A DNA stretch of 64,000 nucleotides from the NCBI RefSeq assembly GCF_945957355.1, contig NZ_CAMFKM010000005.1:1-64000 (forward strand). The letters are read 5' to 3'. Each line of letters opens with the position of its first letter. Within the stretch, counting starts at the first letter, position 1. This DNA comes from an uncultured Reyranella sp. (GTDB taxonomy: Bacteria; Pseudomonadota; Alphaproteobacteria; Reyranellales; Reyranellaceae). Position numbers and translations under genes: made by a program. The notes beneath the pieces were generated by a model. That model saw only the letters and a program-made list of their open reading frames with translations. It was not told the origin of the DNA and did no database searches. This document shows positions 45,663 to 54,875 of this stretch, one piece after another.

Positions 45663-46913
45663 ATGCGCGACGTCTACGTGATCGGCGCCTATACGACCGT
45701 CTTCAAGAAGCACCCCGGCCTGAGCTTCGGCGACCTGGCGCGTGAGGCCTATCTCGGCACCCTGGAGGATGCCGGCCTGGACAAGGGCAGCGACATCGAA
45801 ACCGGCTGGCTGGGCAATTGCGGCATGGGCTTCTGGGGCCAGAACTCGATCCGCGGCCAGGCGCTTTTCCAGCCGCTGGTCGAGGAGGGGCTGTTCCCGG
45901 CGCGGGTGCCGATGTTCAACGTCGAGAATGCCTGCGCCACCGCCTCGACCGCCTTCATGGGCGCCTGGAAGGATGTGCTGGCCGGCACCCACGAGCTGTC
46001 CTTTTGCCTCGGCGTCGAGAAGCTGTTCAGCCCGGAAGCGCCCGAGCGCACGGCCGGCCTCTTCAACCAGGGCTACATCACCAGCCAGCACGACCGGCTG
46101 GTCGAGGAGATGAACCGGGTGGGCAAGATGGTCGGCTCCGAATTCAAGCCGGGTGATGACCGCACGATCTTCATGGATACCTACGCCATGCAGGCCAAGT
46201 GGCACATGTGGAAGTACGGCACGACCCAGGCTCAGATCGCGGCCGGCGCCGCCAAGAACCACAATTACGGCGCGCTGAACGAGAAGGCGCAGTACCGCTT
46301 CCAGATGACTCCGCAGTCGGTGCTGGAGGACCGGCCCGTGTCGTTCCCGCTGACCCGCGCCATGTGCGCGCCGATCGGTGACGGGGCGGCCGCGGCCTTG
46401 TTGTGCTCGGCGGAGTATCTCGCGAAGCAGCCGAAGGACGTGCAGGACCGCGCCGTGAAGATCGCGGGCGTCGGGTTCTCCGGCGGCATGTACCGCAACC
46501 TCGACGAGCCCGGCCTGACGCGCGCGGCCGCCGACAAGGCCTACCGGATGGCGGGCCTCGGGCCAGAGGATATCGATGTCGCCGAGGTGCATGACGCCAC
46601 CAGCTTCTGCGAGATCTACCAGTGCGAGATGCTGCGCTTCTGCCCCGAGGGCGAGGGCGGCAAGTTCGTCGGATCGGGCGCCACCGGTCCCGGCGGCAAG
46701 CTGCCGGTCAACACCTCGGGCGGCCTCGTCTCGAAGGGCCATCCGGTCGGCGCCACCGGCCTGTCGATGCTGGCCGAGCTCGCCACGCAGCTGCGCGGAG
46801 AGGCTGGCGCGCGCCAGGTTGAAGGAGCAAAAGTCGCGCTCGCCGAAAACGGCGGCGGCGTGATCGGCATGGAAGAGGCCGTGGCCTCGGTTGTGATTCT
46901 CAGGAAAGAGTAG
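45663..46913 (+). CDS. thiolase-family protein, SCP-x type
   Basis: 416 residues. The catalytic Cys is in 'NVENACATAS' (near 94), and 'SGGLVSKGHPVGATGLSML' has the His; 'DVAEVHDATSFCEIYQCEML' replaces the usual 'NEAFA' block. These features mark SCP-2-type thiolases, often found in steroid or branched side-chain degradation, rather than classical acetoacetyl-CoA thiolases. The SDR gene follows after nine bases. Divergent from the FAD-linked dehydrogenase. Confidence 0.87.
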   Translation: MRDVYVIGAYTTVFKKHPGLSFGDLAREAYLGTLEDAGLDKGSDIETGWLGNCGMGFWGQNSIRGQALFQPLVEEGLFPARVPMFNVENACATASTAFMGAWKDVLAGTHELSFCLGVEKLFSPEAPERTAGLFNQGYITSQHDRLVEEMNRVGKMVGSEFKPGDDRTIFMDTYAMQAKWHMWKYGTTQAQIAAGAAKNHNYGALNEKAQYRFQMTPQSVLEDRPVSFPLTRAMCAPIGDGAAAALLCSAEYLAKQPKDVQDRAVKIAGVGFSGGMYRNLDEPGLTRAAADKAYRMAGLGPEDIDVAEVHDATSFCEIYQCEMLRFCPEGEGGKFVGSGATGPGGKLPVNTSGGLVSKGHPVGATGLSMLAELATQLRGEAGARQVEGAKVALAENGGGVIGMEEAVASVVILRKE

Positions 46914-46922
46914 AGGACAGAC

Positions 46923-47819
46923 ATGACAATCCGCTTCGACAATCGCGTTGCCATCGTCACCGGCGCGGGTAACGGGCTCGGCCGTTCGCACGCGCTCCTG
47001 CTGGCCAGCCGCGGCGCCAAGGTGGTCGTGAACGATCCGGGTGGCGCGGTCGATGGTAAGGGGGGCGGCCACGCCGCGGCCGACAAGGTGGTCGACGAGA
47101 TCAAGGCGGCCGGTGGCGTCGCCGTCGCCAACTACGATTCCGTCGCCGAGGCCGCGACCGCTGCCAACATCGTGAAGACCGCCGTCGATGCCTTCGGCAC
47201 GGTCGACATCGTGGTGAACAATGCCGGCGTGCTGCGCGACAAGACCTTCCACAACATGACGACCGAGGATTTCGAGTTCGTCGTGAAGGTCCACTTCCTC
47301 GGCACCGCCTATGTAACCCATGCCGCCTGGCCGATCATGCGTGCCAAGGCCTATGGCCGGGTGGTCGTGACCTCGTCGAACTCGGGCATCTACGGCACCT
47401 TCGGCCAGTCGAACTATGGCGGCGCCAAGCTCGCCGTCGTTGGCTTCATGAATGCGCTCAGGCTCGAGGGCCAGAAGTACAACATCATGATGAACGCGCT
47501 GGCGCCGATCGCCGCCACGCGCATGACCGAGAGCCTGATGACGCCCGAGGCGCTGGCCAAGCTGCGGCCCGAGTTCGTCTCGCCGATGGTCGCCTATCTG
47601 TGCAGCGAGCAGTGCCAGCGCACCGGCGACATCTGGAGCGCCGGCGCCGGCACCTTCGCGCGCATCGAGTATCGCGAGGCCGAGGGGCTGCGCATCGATG
47701 GCCGCGCGCCGACCATCGAGGACGTGGCCGACAATATCGAGAAGATCGCCGACGTCTCGGCCAATCGCGTCTTCCGCACCTCCGGCGAGGAAGTCGCTGC
47801 CGTCGTGAGCGGCTCCTGA
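46923..47819 (+). CDS. short-chain dehydrogenase (peroxisomal MFE-2 hydroxyacyl-CoA dehydrogenase-like)
   Basis: 298 residues. 'VAIVTGAGNGLGRSHALLLA' (NAD site), 'VVNDPGGAVDGKGGG', 'VVNNAGVLRDKTFHNMT' and 'SNYGGAKLA' (Tyr-x3-Lys) match the dehydrogenase part of multifunctional enzyme 2, which oxidises (3R)-hydroxyacyl-CoA. Next to an SCP-x-type thiolase this suggests a beta-oxidation module for bulky acyl-CoA; that is inference. The cyclase gene follows 17 bases later. Confidence 0.88.
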   Translation: MTIRFDNRVAIVTGAGNGLGRSHALLLASRGAKVVVNDPGGAVDGKGGGHAAADKVVDEIKAAGGVAVANYDSVAEAATAANIVKTAVDAFGTVDIVVNNAGVLRDKTFHNMTTEDFEFVVKVHFLGTAYVTHAAWPIMRAKAYGRVVVTSSNSGIYGTFGQSNYGGAKLAVVGFMNALRLEGQKYNIMMNALAPIAATRMTESLMTPEALAKLRPEFVSPMVAYLCSEQCQRTGDIWSAGAGTFARIEYREAEGLRIDGRAPTIEDVADNIEKIADVSANRVFRTSGEEVAAVVSGS

Positions 47820-47836
47820 GCGGCGAGACGTCTCCC

Positions 47837-49018
47837 GTGACCACACCGGCAGCGGATCGCCTGCTGCCGGTCGAGAAGTGGCTGCTGCGTGAAGGCCGGC
47901 TCGTGCGGCGTCCGGAGGCCTTCTTCGAGCAGCTGATGAAGCGCGTGCTCGAGGCCGGCATCCCGGTCTGGCGCACCTATATCGGCCTGCAGCTCGTCCA
48001 TCCGCAACTGCAGGCGATGGGCTATCTGTGGCGCCGCGGCGACAAGGTGGAGACGATCGCCCGCGCCTATGGCGTACAGTTCACGCCGGCCTATATTGGC
48101 AGTCCCCTCAAGGAGGTGCGGGAGGGCGGTGCCCCGGTCCGCTACCGGCTCGACGACCTGACCGACCGCCACCACGAGGTGCTGCACGAGGTTCGGAGCG
48201 GCGGCGGGACCGATTACTTTTCGCTGCCGATGCATGTCCGCCGCGACGGCCCGCTGCCGGTCGTGGCCTTCGCGACCGATCGCAAGGGCGGCTTCAGCGA
48301 GGCCGATATCGACGACCTGACGCGACTCGTCGACATGATCGGCGCAGTGACCGAGATGTACATCGAGGAGAGCGTCGCCCAGACCGTCGCCCAGACCTAT
48401 CTCGGACGACAGGTCGGCGAGCGCATCCTGCACGGCATGATCCGCCGCGGCGACGGCGAGGAGATCCGGGCCGTGCTGTGGTTCTCCGACCTGCGGGACT
48501 TCACCGGCCTCAACGAGCGGCTGCCGCCCGACCAGGTGCTCGAACTGCTGAACAACTATTTCCAACTGGTGGGCGACGCGCTCGCCAAGCATGGTGGCGA
48601 GATCCTGAAGTTCATCGGCGACGGCGTGATGGCCTATTTCCCGGCCGAGGATGCGCTGTTCATGCCGATGGTGACGGCGGCCGCGCTCGATGCCGCGCGC
48701 CAGCTGATCGACGATGCAGAAGCCGCCAACGAAGCGCGTGCCACGGGTGGCGCCGAGCCGATCAGGTTCGGCATCGGCCTGCATGTCGGCACGGTGACCT
48801 TCGGCAACATTGGCACGGAGGACCGGCTCGACTTCACCGTCATCGGCTCCGCCGTCAACCGTGCCTCCCGCCTGGAGGGCCTGACCAAGGCCCTTGGCGT
48901 CCGCGTCTGCGCCTCTGCCGAATTCAACCAGGACTGCCCGCGCCCCATGAAGTCGCTTGGCAAGCACCGCCTGCGCGGTGTCCGCGAGCCGGTGGAGATC
49001 TTCACGCTGCCGGATTGA
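47837..49018 (+). CDS. class III adenylate/guanylate cyclase with N-terminal sensor-like domain
   Basis: About 393 residues from GTG 47837. Residues 1-190 resemble a GAF/PAS-like sensor ('YIGLQLVHPQLQAMGYLWRR', then 'GFSEADIDDLTRLVDMI'). Residues about 215-393 form the catalytic domain: 'VLWFSDLRDFTGL' (first metal Asp), 'ILKFIGDGVMAYF' (Lys and second metal Asp), 'VGTVTFGNIGT' and 'IGSAVNRASRLEG' (Asn and Arg for catalysis). All expected residues are present, so it is probably active. No membrane segments. It ends the thiolase-SDR operon. Confidence 0.87.
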   Translation: MTTPAADRLLPVEKWLLREGRLVRRPEAFFEQLMKRVLEAGIPVWRTYIGLQLVHPQLQAMGYLWRRGDKVETIARAYGVQFTPAYIGSPLKEVREGGAPVRYRLDDLTDRHHEVLHEVRSGGGTDYFSLPMHVRRDGPLPVVAFATDRKGGFSEADIDDLTRLVDMIGAVTEMYIEESVAQTVAQTYLGRQVGERILHGMIRRGDGEEIRAVLWFSDLRDFTGLNERLPPDQVLELLNNYFQLVGDALAKHGGEILKFIGDGVMAYFPAEDALFMPMVTAAALDAARQLIDDAEAANEARATGGAEPIRFGIGLHVGTVTFGNIGTEDRLDFTVIGSAVNRASRLEGLTKALGVRVCASAEFNQDCPRPMKSLGKHRLRGVREPVEIFTLPD

Positions 49019-49021
49019 GGC

Positions 49022-49468
49022 TCAGACCTTCGTCTTCCAGCCTTCGATCCAGGTGAGGGCTTCCTCGTCGGGCAAAGGCTGCTCGGAGGCATCGATTTCG
49101 AGACGGTCGCCGACCCGGCGAGCGCCGCAGACCTCCAGGGCCTGGTCGACCTTCTTGCCGCCGCCGCAGAACGTGTCCTGGTAGGTCATGTCGCCCAACG
49201 CGATGACGCCGTAGCGGTGGCCCGACAGGTCGGGCTTGTCGCGCTGCAGCGCCTCGACCAGCGGCAGGATGTTGGTCGGGATGTCGCCCGAGCCGTGGGT
49301 CGCGCAGACCACGAGGAGCACGTCGTGCGCCTGCAGGTCGGCGGCGGTTGCCGCCTTGTCGGTGACGTCCACCACGTGTCCGGCACTCGCCAGCACGGGT
49401 TGCAGCGCGTCGGCCACCATCTGGGCATTGCCCGACTCGGTGCCGACCAGGATGAGGATCGTGGCCAT
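49022..49468 (-). CDS. flavodoxin (MioC-like)
   Basis: 148 residues. The FMN phosphate loop 'VGTESGNAQMVAD' (8-20), 'VVCATHGSGDIPTN' and 'GVIALGDMTYQDTFCGGGKK' are flavodoxin/MioC features. It is a small soluble electron carrier; the partner is unknown. Its stop is three bases from the convergent cyclase stop. Start ATG 49468. Confidence 0.88.
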   Translation of the reverse strand: MATILILVGTESGNAQMVADALQPVLASAGHVVDVTDKAATAADLQAHDVLLVVCATHGSGDIPTNILPLVEALQRDKPDLSGHRYGVIALGDMTYQDTFCGGGKKVDQALEVCGARRVGDRLEIDASEQPLPDEEALTWIEGWKTKV

Positions 49469-49549
49469 GTCTTCCGGATAAGGTAGCGAATGCCGCGATG
49501 CGACGCGACCGGATGGCGCGGCCGATTCGGCCATGCCAGTCTTGTGGTC

Positions 49550-50347
49550 ATGGAAGAAACGCCCGTTCTGTCCGCCCTCGAGGGCGGTGTGCTGACCCTC
49601 ACGCTCAACCGCCCGCAGCGGCTGAACGCGATGAGCCATCAACTGATCGACGTCATGAACGCCGAGCTGAAACGTGCCCGGGAAGACGATGCCGTACGTG
49701 CCGTGCTGCTGACCGGTACCGGCCGCGGCTTCTGCGCCGGCGCCGACCTGGCAGCCGGCGGTCCCGGTGACGCGGGGGCCTCGGGGCCGCGCGACGTCGG
49801 CGCCGCGATGGACCGCATCTTCAACCCGATGATCCGCGCCATGCGCGACCTGCCGAAGCCGATCGTCGCCGCGGTGAACGGCGTGGCGGCCGGCGGCGGT
49901 GCGAACCTCGCCCTCGCCTGCGATATCGTGATCGCCGCGCGCTCGGCCCGCTTCGACCAGGCCTTCGTCCGCATCTCGCTGATCCCCGACCTGGGGGGCA
50001 CCTGGTTCCTGCCGCATACGGTGGGCGATGCCCGTGCCCGGGCGCTGGCAATGCTCGGCACGTCGGTGCCGGCCGAGGAGGCGGCGCGCATGGGCATGGT
50101 CTGGCAGGTGGTCGACGACGCGGCGTTGATGGACGAGGCCGGCAAGATCGCCGGGAAGCTCGCCACCGGCCCGACCCGCTCCTATGCGGCGATCAAGGGC
50201 GCGATCAACGCGGCCGCCACCAACACGCTCGACCAGCAGCTCGACCTCGAACGCGACCGCCAGCGCGAACTCGGCAAGAGCGAGGATTTCAAGGAGGGCG
50301 TCGCGGCCTTCCTCGCCAAGCGTGCACCCAATTTCACCGGACGTTGA
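49550..50347 (+). CDS. enoyl-CoA hydratase/isomerase family protein (first of two)
   Basis: 265 residues, crotonase fold. 'LNRPQRLNAMSHQLIDVM', the oxyanion regions 'GRGFCAGADLA' and 'KPIVAAVNGVAAGGGANLAL', and 'LIPDLGGTWFLPHTVG' resemble the PaaG-like isomerase/hydratase group. The second oxyanion Gly is present. It is followed after 14 bases by a close paralogue, then a gluconolactonase-like gene; the three are probably one operon. Confidence 0.9.
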   Translation: MEETPVLSALEGGVLTLTLNRPQRLNAMSHQLIDVMNAELKRAREDDAVRAVLLTGTGRGFCAGADLAAGGPGDAGASGPRDVGAAMDRIFNPMIRAMRDLPKPIVAAVNGVAAGGGANLALACDIVIAARSARFDQAFVRISLIPDLGGTWFLPHTVGDARARALAMLGTSVPAEEAARMGMVWQVVDDAALMDEAGKIAGKLATGPTRSYAAIKGAINAAATNTLDQQLDLERDRQRELGKSEDFKEGVAAFLAKRAPNFTGR

Positions 50348-50361
50348 GAGACGAGAATCAG

Positions 50362-51144
50362 ATGACCTACGAGAAGATCCAGATCGCCAAGGAAGACGGT
50401 CTCGCCACGCTGACGTTGAATGCGCCTGACCGGCTCAACGCCGTGTCGCGCAAGATGATCGCCGAGTTGAAGCAGTGCTGGGAAGAGCTGGCGGCCGACA
50501 CATCGGTGCGGGCAGTGCTGCTGACCGGGGCGGGCCGCGGCTTCTGCGCCGGCGCCGACCTCGCCGATCCCGACCGGGGCAACACGTCGGACTCGGGCGA
50601 GGCGCTCGACAAGTTCTTCAACCCCGTGATCCGCCTGATGCGCAGCGTGCCGAAGCCGATCGTGGCGGCGGTGAACGGCCCGGCCGCCGGCGTCGGCATG
50701 AGCTTCGCGCTCGCCTCCGACATCGCCATTGCGGGCAAGTCTGCCTCCTTCCTGCAGGCCTTCGCACGCATCGGCCTGCTGCCCGACGGCGGCAGCACCT
50801 GGTTCCTGCCGCGCCTGGTGGGCGAGCAGCGGGCGCGGGCGCTGGCCATGCTGGCGCCGCAGATCAGCGCGCAGCAGGCCAGGGACTGGGGCCTGATCTG
50901 GGACGTGGTCGAGGATGCCGACCTCATGAAGACGGCGGGCGATCTCGCCCGGCGCCTCGCGGACGGACCGACGATGTCTCTCGCGCGCATCAAGGAGGCG
51001 ATGAACCGCGCCAGTGGCAACACGCTCTCCCAGCAGCTCGACGTCGAGCGCGATTTTCAGCGCGAGCTGGGCAAGAGCGAGGATTTCAAGGAAGGCGTCG
51101 CGGCCTTCCTCGCCAAGCGCAAGCCCGCCTTCAAGGGCAAGTAG
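50362..51144 (+). CDS. enoyl-CoA hydratase/isomerase family protein (second of two)
   Basis: 260 residues from ATG 50362. 'GRGFCAGADLADPD', 'KPIVAAVNGPAAGVGMSFAL', 'LLPDGGSTWFLPRLVG' and the C-terminal 'RELGKSEDFKEGVAAFLAKR' repeat the first copy almost word for word, so the pair arose by tandem duplication. Divergence is concentrated in the loop after the CAGADLA motif, which shapes the acyl pocket, so different substrates are possible. Confidence 0.9.
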   Translation: MTYEKIQIAKEDGLATLTLNAPDRLNAVSRKMIAELKQCWEELAADTSVRAVLLTGAGRGFCAGADLADPDRGNTSDSGEALDKFFNPVIRLMRSVPKPIVAAVNGPAAGVGMSFALASDIAIAGKSASFLQAFARIGLLPDGGSTWFLPRLVGEQRARALAMLAPQISAQQARDWGLIWDVVEDADLMKTAGDLARRLADGPTMSLARIKEAMNRASGNTLSQQLDVERDFQRELGKSEDFKEGVAAFLAKRKPAFKGK

Positions 51145-51173
51145 AAACGACAGGAACCACGGGAGAGACGACC

Positions 51174-52106
51174 ATGACGACGCCGTTCAAGGAGATCACC
51201 TCGGGCCTCAAGTTCCCGGAGGGCCCGGTCGCGATGCCGGACGGCTCGGTCATCCTGGTCGAGATCGCGCGCGAGACGCTCACGAGGGTCACGCCGGACG
51301 GCAAGCAGCACATCATCGCCAAGCTGGGCGGCGGCCCGAACGGTGCGGCGATGGGGCCCGGCGGCAAGATCTATGTGACCAACAATGGCGGCTTCAACTG
51401 GATCGAGCGGCCCGACGGCCGCCTGTTTCCCGGCACGCAGCCGGTCTCCTACAAAGGCGGCTCGATCCAGGTGGTCGATCCCGAGACCGGAAAGTTCGAG
51501 ACGCTCTACGACAGCTGTGACGGCCGCAAGCTGAATGGGCCGAACGACCTGGTGTTCGACGATGCCGGCGGCTTCTGGTTCACCGACCTGGGTAAGACGC
51601 GCGAGTACGACAACGATCGCGGGGCGGTCTACTACGCCCGCGCCGACGGCTCGAAGATCGAGCAGAAGGTGTTTCCGCTGGAGCGGCCCAACGGCTGCGG
51701 CCTCTCGCCCGACGGCAGGACGCTCTACGTCGTCGAGACGCCGACCGCCCGCCTCTGGGCCTTCGATCTGTCGGCGCCGGGTGTCATCAAGGATGCTAAC
51801 GGGCCCTATCGCGGCGAGAAGGGCCGGGTGGTGGCGGGGCTCGGCGGTTACCAGATGTTCGATTCGCTGGCGGTCGATTCCGCCGGCCACATCTGTGTCG
51901 CCACCCTGATCACCGGCGCCGTCTCGGACATCTCGCCCGACGGCCAGTCGGTGACGCAGTACAAGTTCCCCGATGCGATGGTCACCAACGTCTGCTTCGG
52001 GGGCACGGACCTGCGAACCGCCTACGCCACCTTGTCGATGACGGGCAAACTGGTCAGCTTCGAGTGGCCGCGCCCGGGCCTCAAGCTCGAGTATCTGAAC
52101 AAGTAG
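51174..52106 (+). CDS. SMP-30/gluconolactonase family protein
   Basis: 310 residues, six-bladed propeller. 'LKFPEGPVAMPDGSVILVEI' (metal Glu), 'LNGPNDLVFDDAGGFWFTDL' (Asn/Asp) and 'ERPNGCGLSPDGRTLYVVET' (Asn, Asp) are the family metal sites. Members hydrolyse sugar lactones or related esters. GGGAGAG lies upstream of ATG 51174. It follows the two hydratase genes. Confidence 0.9.
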   Translation: MTTPFKEITSGLKFPEGPVAMPDGSVILVEIARETLTRVTPDGKQHIIAKLGGGPNGAAMGPGGKIYVTNNGGFNWIERPDGRLFPGTQPVSYKGGSIQVVDPETGKFETLYDSCDGRKLNGPNDLVFDDAGGFWFTDLGKTREYDNDRGAVYYARADGSKIEQKVFPLERPNGCGLSPDGRTLYVVETPTARLWAFDLSAPGVIKDANGPYRGEKGRVVAGLGGYQMFDSLAVDSAGHICVATLITGAVSDISPDGQSVTQYKFPDAMVTNVCFGGTDLRTAYATLSMTGKLVSFEWPRPGLKLEYLNK

Positions 52107-52148
52107 GCCGTCACCTACCGGCAACGCTCGGGCGAAGCGCTGTCGCCG

Positions 52149-52169
52149 CGGGGGCGAATTGTGCCCCCG
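52149..52169. terminator. hairpin after the gluconolactonase gene
   Basis: CGGGGGC and GCCCCCG pair around a seven-base loop, 42 bases after the stop. No T-run follows, so a terminator role is tentative. Confidence 0.4.
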
Positions 52170-52239
52170 TTGCCGCTTGCTGGCTGTCCATTCCGAATGG
52201 CACCCTGGATTGGAAGTGCAACCCAGCAAGGATCAGCCC

Positions 52240-53412
52240 ATGGCTTTCGAAGAATCCGCGCCGGTTCAGACGCAACAGCGCACGGGTATCGCACTCGCCC
52301 TCTCCGGAGGCGGCTATCGCGCCATGCTCTTTCATACCGGTGTACTGATCCGGCTGAATGAACTCGGCCTGCTGCAGCAGGTCAGCCGGGTTTCCAGCGT
52401 TTCCGGCGGCTCGATATCGGCTGCGTATCTCGGCCTGGTCTGGAAGCGCCTCACCTGGGCGAGGGGTGTCGCGACCAATTTCAACGACGCCTATGTCGAC
52501 GGCATACTGCGCTTTTCGCGCCACTCGATGGACTGGTACTGCGCGACAGTCGGTTTCCTCACCCAGGGTCGGCTCGTGTCCAGCCTCGTCTCATGGGTTT
52601 ACGACCGGGCATTGTTCCACGGTGCCACCCTGCAGGACCTGCCGGGCGATGAGGGGCCGCGATTCATCATTTGCGCGACGAACCTGACGACCGGTTCGCT
52701 CTGGCGATTCTCGCGGCCGTACATGGCGGACTATCGCGTCGGGCGGATCGACAGGCCGCGCTTTTCGCTGGCGCGGGCGGTCGCGGCGTCCTCGGCGTTC
52801 CCGCCTGTGCTGTCGCCCATGACCCTCAACCTCGGCGGTTACACGATCGACGATTGGCCCGCCCGCGCAGACCGGACCGAGGTGCCGCCGCCCGTGCCGT
52901 CGTTCGTCCGTAGCCGCGCCGTGCTTAGCGATGGCGGTGTCTACGACAATCACGGGCTGGAGCCCGTCAACGACTGGCCGATCGTGCTGGTGAGCGACGG
53001 CGGCGCGCCGCATGCCATCAAGGACAGCGGCTATGGCAACTGGTACGCACAATTGCGGCGGGTGCTGGACGTGGAAGACAATCAGGTTCGCTCGCTGCGC
53101 CGCCGGGCCCTCATCAAGTATTTCGACGATGGCCGCGCGGCCGGCCAGGCGAATGGCACCTACTGGTCGATCGGGACCAATCCCGCGAAATACGACAGCG
53201 TCGGCGGCCTGGCCTGCCGTCCGGAAGCCGTCGCCGTGCTTTCACGCGTCGGCACGCGCCTTGCGGACCCCGGCGACGCAGTGCGCAATGCGCTGGTCAA
53301 TTGGGGCTACGCAATCAGCGATAAATGCATTCGCCGGTGGTATGCCCCCGACCTGCCGCCCGCGACCGAATGGCCGATGCCCGATGGGCTAGGCTGCATC
53401 GGCACCGACTAA
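52240..53412 (+). CDS. patatin-like phospholipase
   Basis: 390 residues. The oxyanion loop 'ALSGGGYRAMLFH' (20-32), the nucleophile elbow 'SSVSGGSISA' (Ser in S-V-S-G-G, with Ser instead of the usual first Gly) and the catalytic Asp in 'LSDGGVYDNHG' complete the Ser-Asp dyad. There is no signal peptide or membrane helix. It is a lipid acyl hydrolase of unknown substrate. ATG 52240, convergent with malonyl-CoA decarboxylase, seven bases between stops. Confidence 0.86.
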   Translation: MAFEESAPVQTQQRTGIALALSGGGYRAMLFHTGVLIRLNELGLLQQVSRVSSVSGGSISAAYLGLVWKRLTWARGVATNFNDAYVDGILRFSRHSMDWYCATVGFLTQGRLVSSLVSWVYDRALFHGATLQDLPGDEGPRFIICATNLTTGSLWRFSRPYMADYRVGRIDRPRFSLARAVAASSAFPPVLSPMTLNLGGYTIDDWPARADRTEVPPPVPSFVRSRAVLSDGGVYDNHGLEPVNDWPIVLVSDGGAPHAIKDSGYGNWYAQLRRVLDVEDNQVRSLRRRALIKYFDDGRAAGQANGTYWSIGTNPAKYDSVGGLACRPEAVAVLSRVGTRLADPGDAVRNALVNWGYAISDKCIRRWYAPDLPPATEWPMPDGLGCIGTD

Positions 53413-53419
53413 GACGCAC

Positions 53420-54811
53420 TCACCCCTTCGTCTGCGCTCGGACCTCGCGGCTCGCGACGACCTTGCCGGCGGCGTAGGCCTCGTGGTTGGCGTCGACGTC
53501 GGAGAGCTTGTAGCGGTAGTTCACCATCATCCCGTAGGACTGCTTGAACCCGTTGGCGCTGGTGTCGCCCAGCCAGTTCAGCCGCTCGATGACGGCGCCG
53601 TTGCCGAGATGGAAGTGCGCCACCCGGTCGAGCGCGCGACCCTTGTCGGTGGCGGTGAGATAGACGGCGGCGAGCCGCGTCAGGATCGGGCGCAGCGCCT
53701 TGTCGATGGCGGGCACCTCCCACCAGTTCGGCCGCGCCAGCAGCTTGAGGACGGCCGCGGCGCCGTAGGCCTCGTCGGTCACCGGCCCCAGCGAGGCGAT
53801 CTCGGTCTGGGTGAGGGCGCCATCGCCTTCGGTCTTGAACCGGTACTCGACGTGCTGGCGCAGGCCGGGAATCGGCGAGAGGGTGGCGAAGTCCTTGATG
53901 TTGGGCAGGTCGCGCGAGAGCTGGTCGGCGACGCGCTTGATCAGGAAGTTGCCGAAGCTGATGCCCGCCAGTCCCTGCTGGCAATTCGAGATCGAGTAGA
54001 AGATCGCCGTGTTGGCGCGCTTGGGATCGTGCGTCTCGTCGCGCGCATCGAGCAGGCGCTGCACGTTGCCCGCCATGCCGTCGACCAGCGCCACCTCGAC
54101 GAAGATCAGTGGCTCGTCGGGCATGCGCGGATGGAAGAAGGCAAAGCAGCGCCGGTCCGAATCGAGCCGGTTCTTGAGGTCGCGCCAGGAGCGGATGGCG
54201 TGGACCGCCTCATAGGTCACCAGTTTTTCCAGCAGCAACGCCGGCGAGGACCAGTCGATGCGCACGAGATCGAGGAAGGCCACGTCGAACCAGGCGCCCA
54301 GCAGCGAGCGCAGATCCTCGCTGAGCGCCTTGGCCGCGGCATCGCTGCGCCCGAGCGTCAGCAGCTCGGCGCGTAGGTCGACCACGAACTTCACGCCCTG
54401 CGGCACGCCCACGAACTCGCGCAACAGCTTCACCGCCGGCGGTTCCAGCTCGCGCCGCAGCGCCCGGGCGGGGTCCTTGCCCGCGCGCCACTTGTCGACG
54501 GTCTTCATCGCCGCCTCTCGTGGCAGGCCGTAGTCGCGCGCCAGGGTCAGCAGGAACTTCTTGCGGCCGGTGGCCGAGAGCGAAAGGTAGGCCTGTCCCA
54601 ATTCTGCGGCCCGGCCGCGGCGTGCGGTCTCGCCGCCCTTGCCTTCAAGGCAGGCGTCGATGCGGCTCTTCAGCCGGGGAACATCGTCGTCGGGAAGATC
54701 GGGCCGCAGCGGGGCGCCCACCGCCTCGCGGGCGCCGCGGGCGGTGTCGACGAAGGCGGTACGAAGTCGTTCGAGGGTACGGTCGACGGTATTGGAAAAC
54801 AACAGGGCCAT
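53420..54811 (-). CDS. malonyl-CoA decarboxylase
   Basis: 463 residues. The N-terminal helical domain is followed by the acetyltransferase-like catalytic domain with 'CFAFFHPRMPDEPLIFVEVA', 'TAIFYSISNCQQGLAGISFG', 'FATLSPIPGLRQ' (catalytic Ser region) and 'VAHFHLGNGAVIERLNWLGD' (catalytic His). It converts malonyl-CoA to acetyl-CoA, linking malonate use and fatty acid metabolism. No malonyl-CoA synthetase (matB) gene is adjacent in the window. Confidence 0.92.
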   Translation of the reverse strand: MALLFSNTVDRTLERLRTAFVDTARGAREAVGAPLRPDLPDDDVPRLKSRIDACLEGKGGETARRGRAAELGQAYLSLSATGRKKFLLTLARDYGLPREAAMKTVDKWRAGKDPARALRRELEPPAVKLLREFVGVPQGVKFVVDLRAELLTLGRSDAAAKALSEDLRSLLGAWFDVAFLDLVRIDWSSPALLLEKLVTYEAVHAIRSWRDLKNRLDSDRRCFAFFHPRMPDEPLIFVEVALVDGMAGNVQRLLDARDETHDPKRANTAIFYSISNCQQGLAGISFGNFLIKRVADQLSRDLPNIKDFATLSPIPGLRQHVEYRFKTEGDGALTQTEIASLGPVTDEAYGAAAVLKLLARPNWWEVPAIDKALRPILTRLAAVYLTATDKGRALDRVAHFHLGNGAVIERLNWLGDTSANGFKQSYGMMVNYRYKLSDVDANHEAYAAGKVVASREVRAQTKG

Positions 54812-54875
54812 GCGCGGATTATGTCATAGCAAACGTGTCACTCCAGTGGCGGCAGATGAACGCGGCTTCACCACG

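Noticed and set aside
45582..47846. 754-codon open frame antisense to the thiolase and SDR genes
   Set aside because: It is a mirror of two clear genes, with composition typical of antisense frames at high GC.
52388..52420. Patatin-like gene as inactive because the first Gly of G-x-S-x-G is Ser
   Set aside because: S-x-S-G-G elbows occur in other bacterial patatin-like proteins, and the oxyanion loop and Asp are intact.
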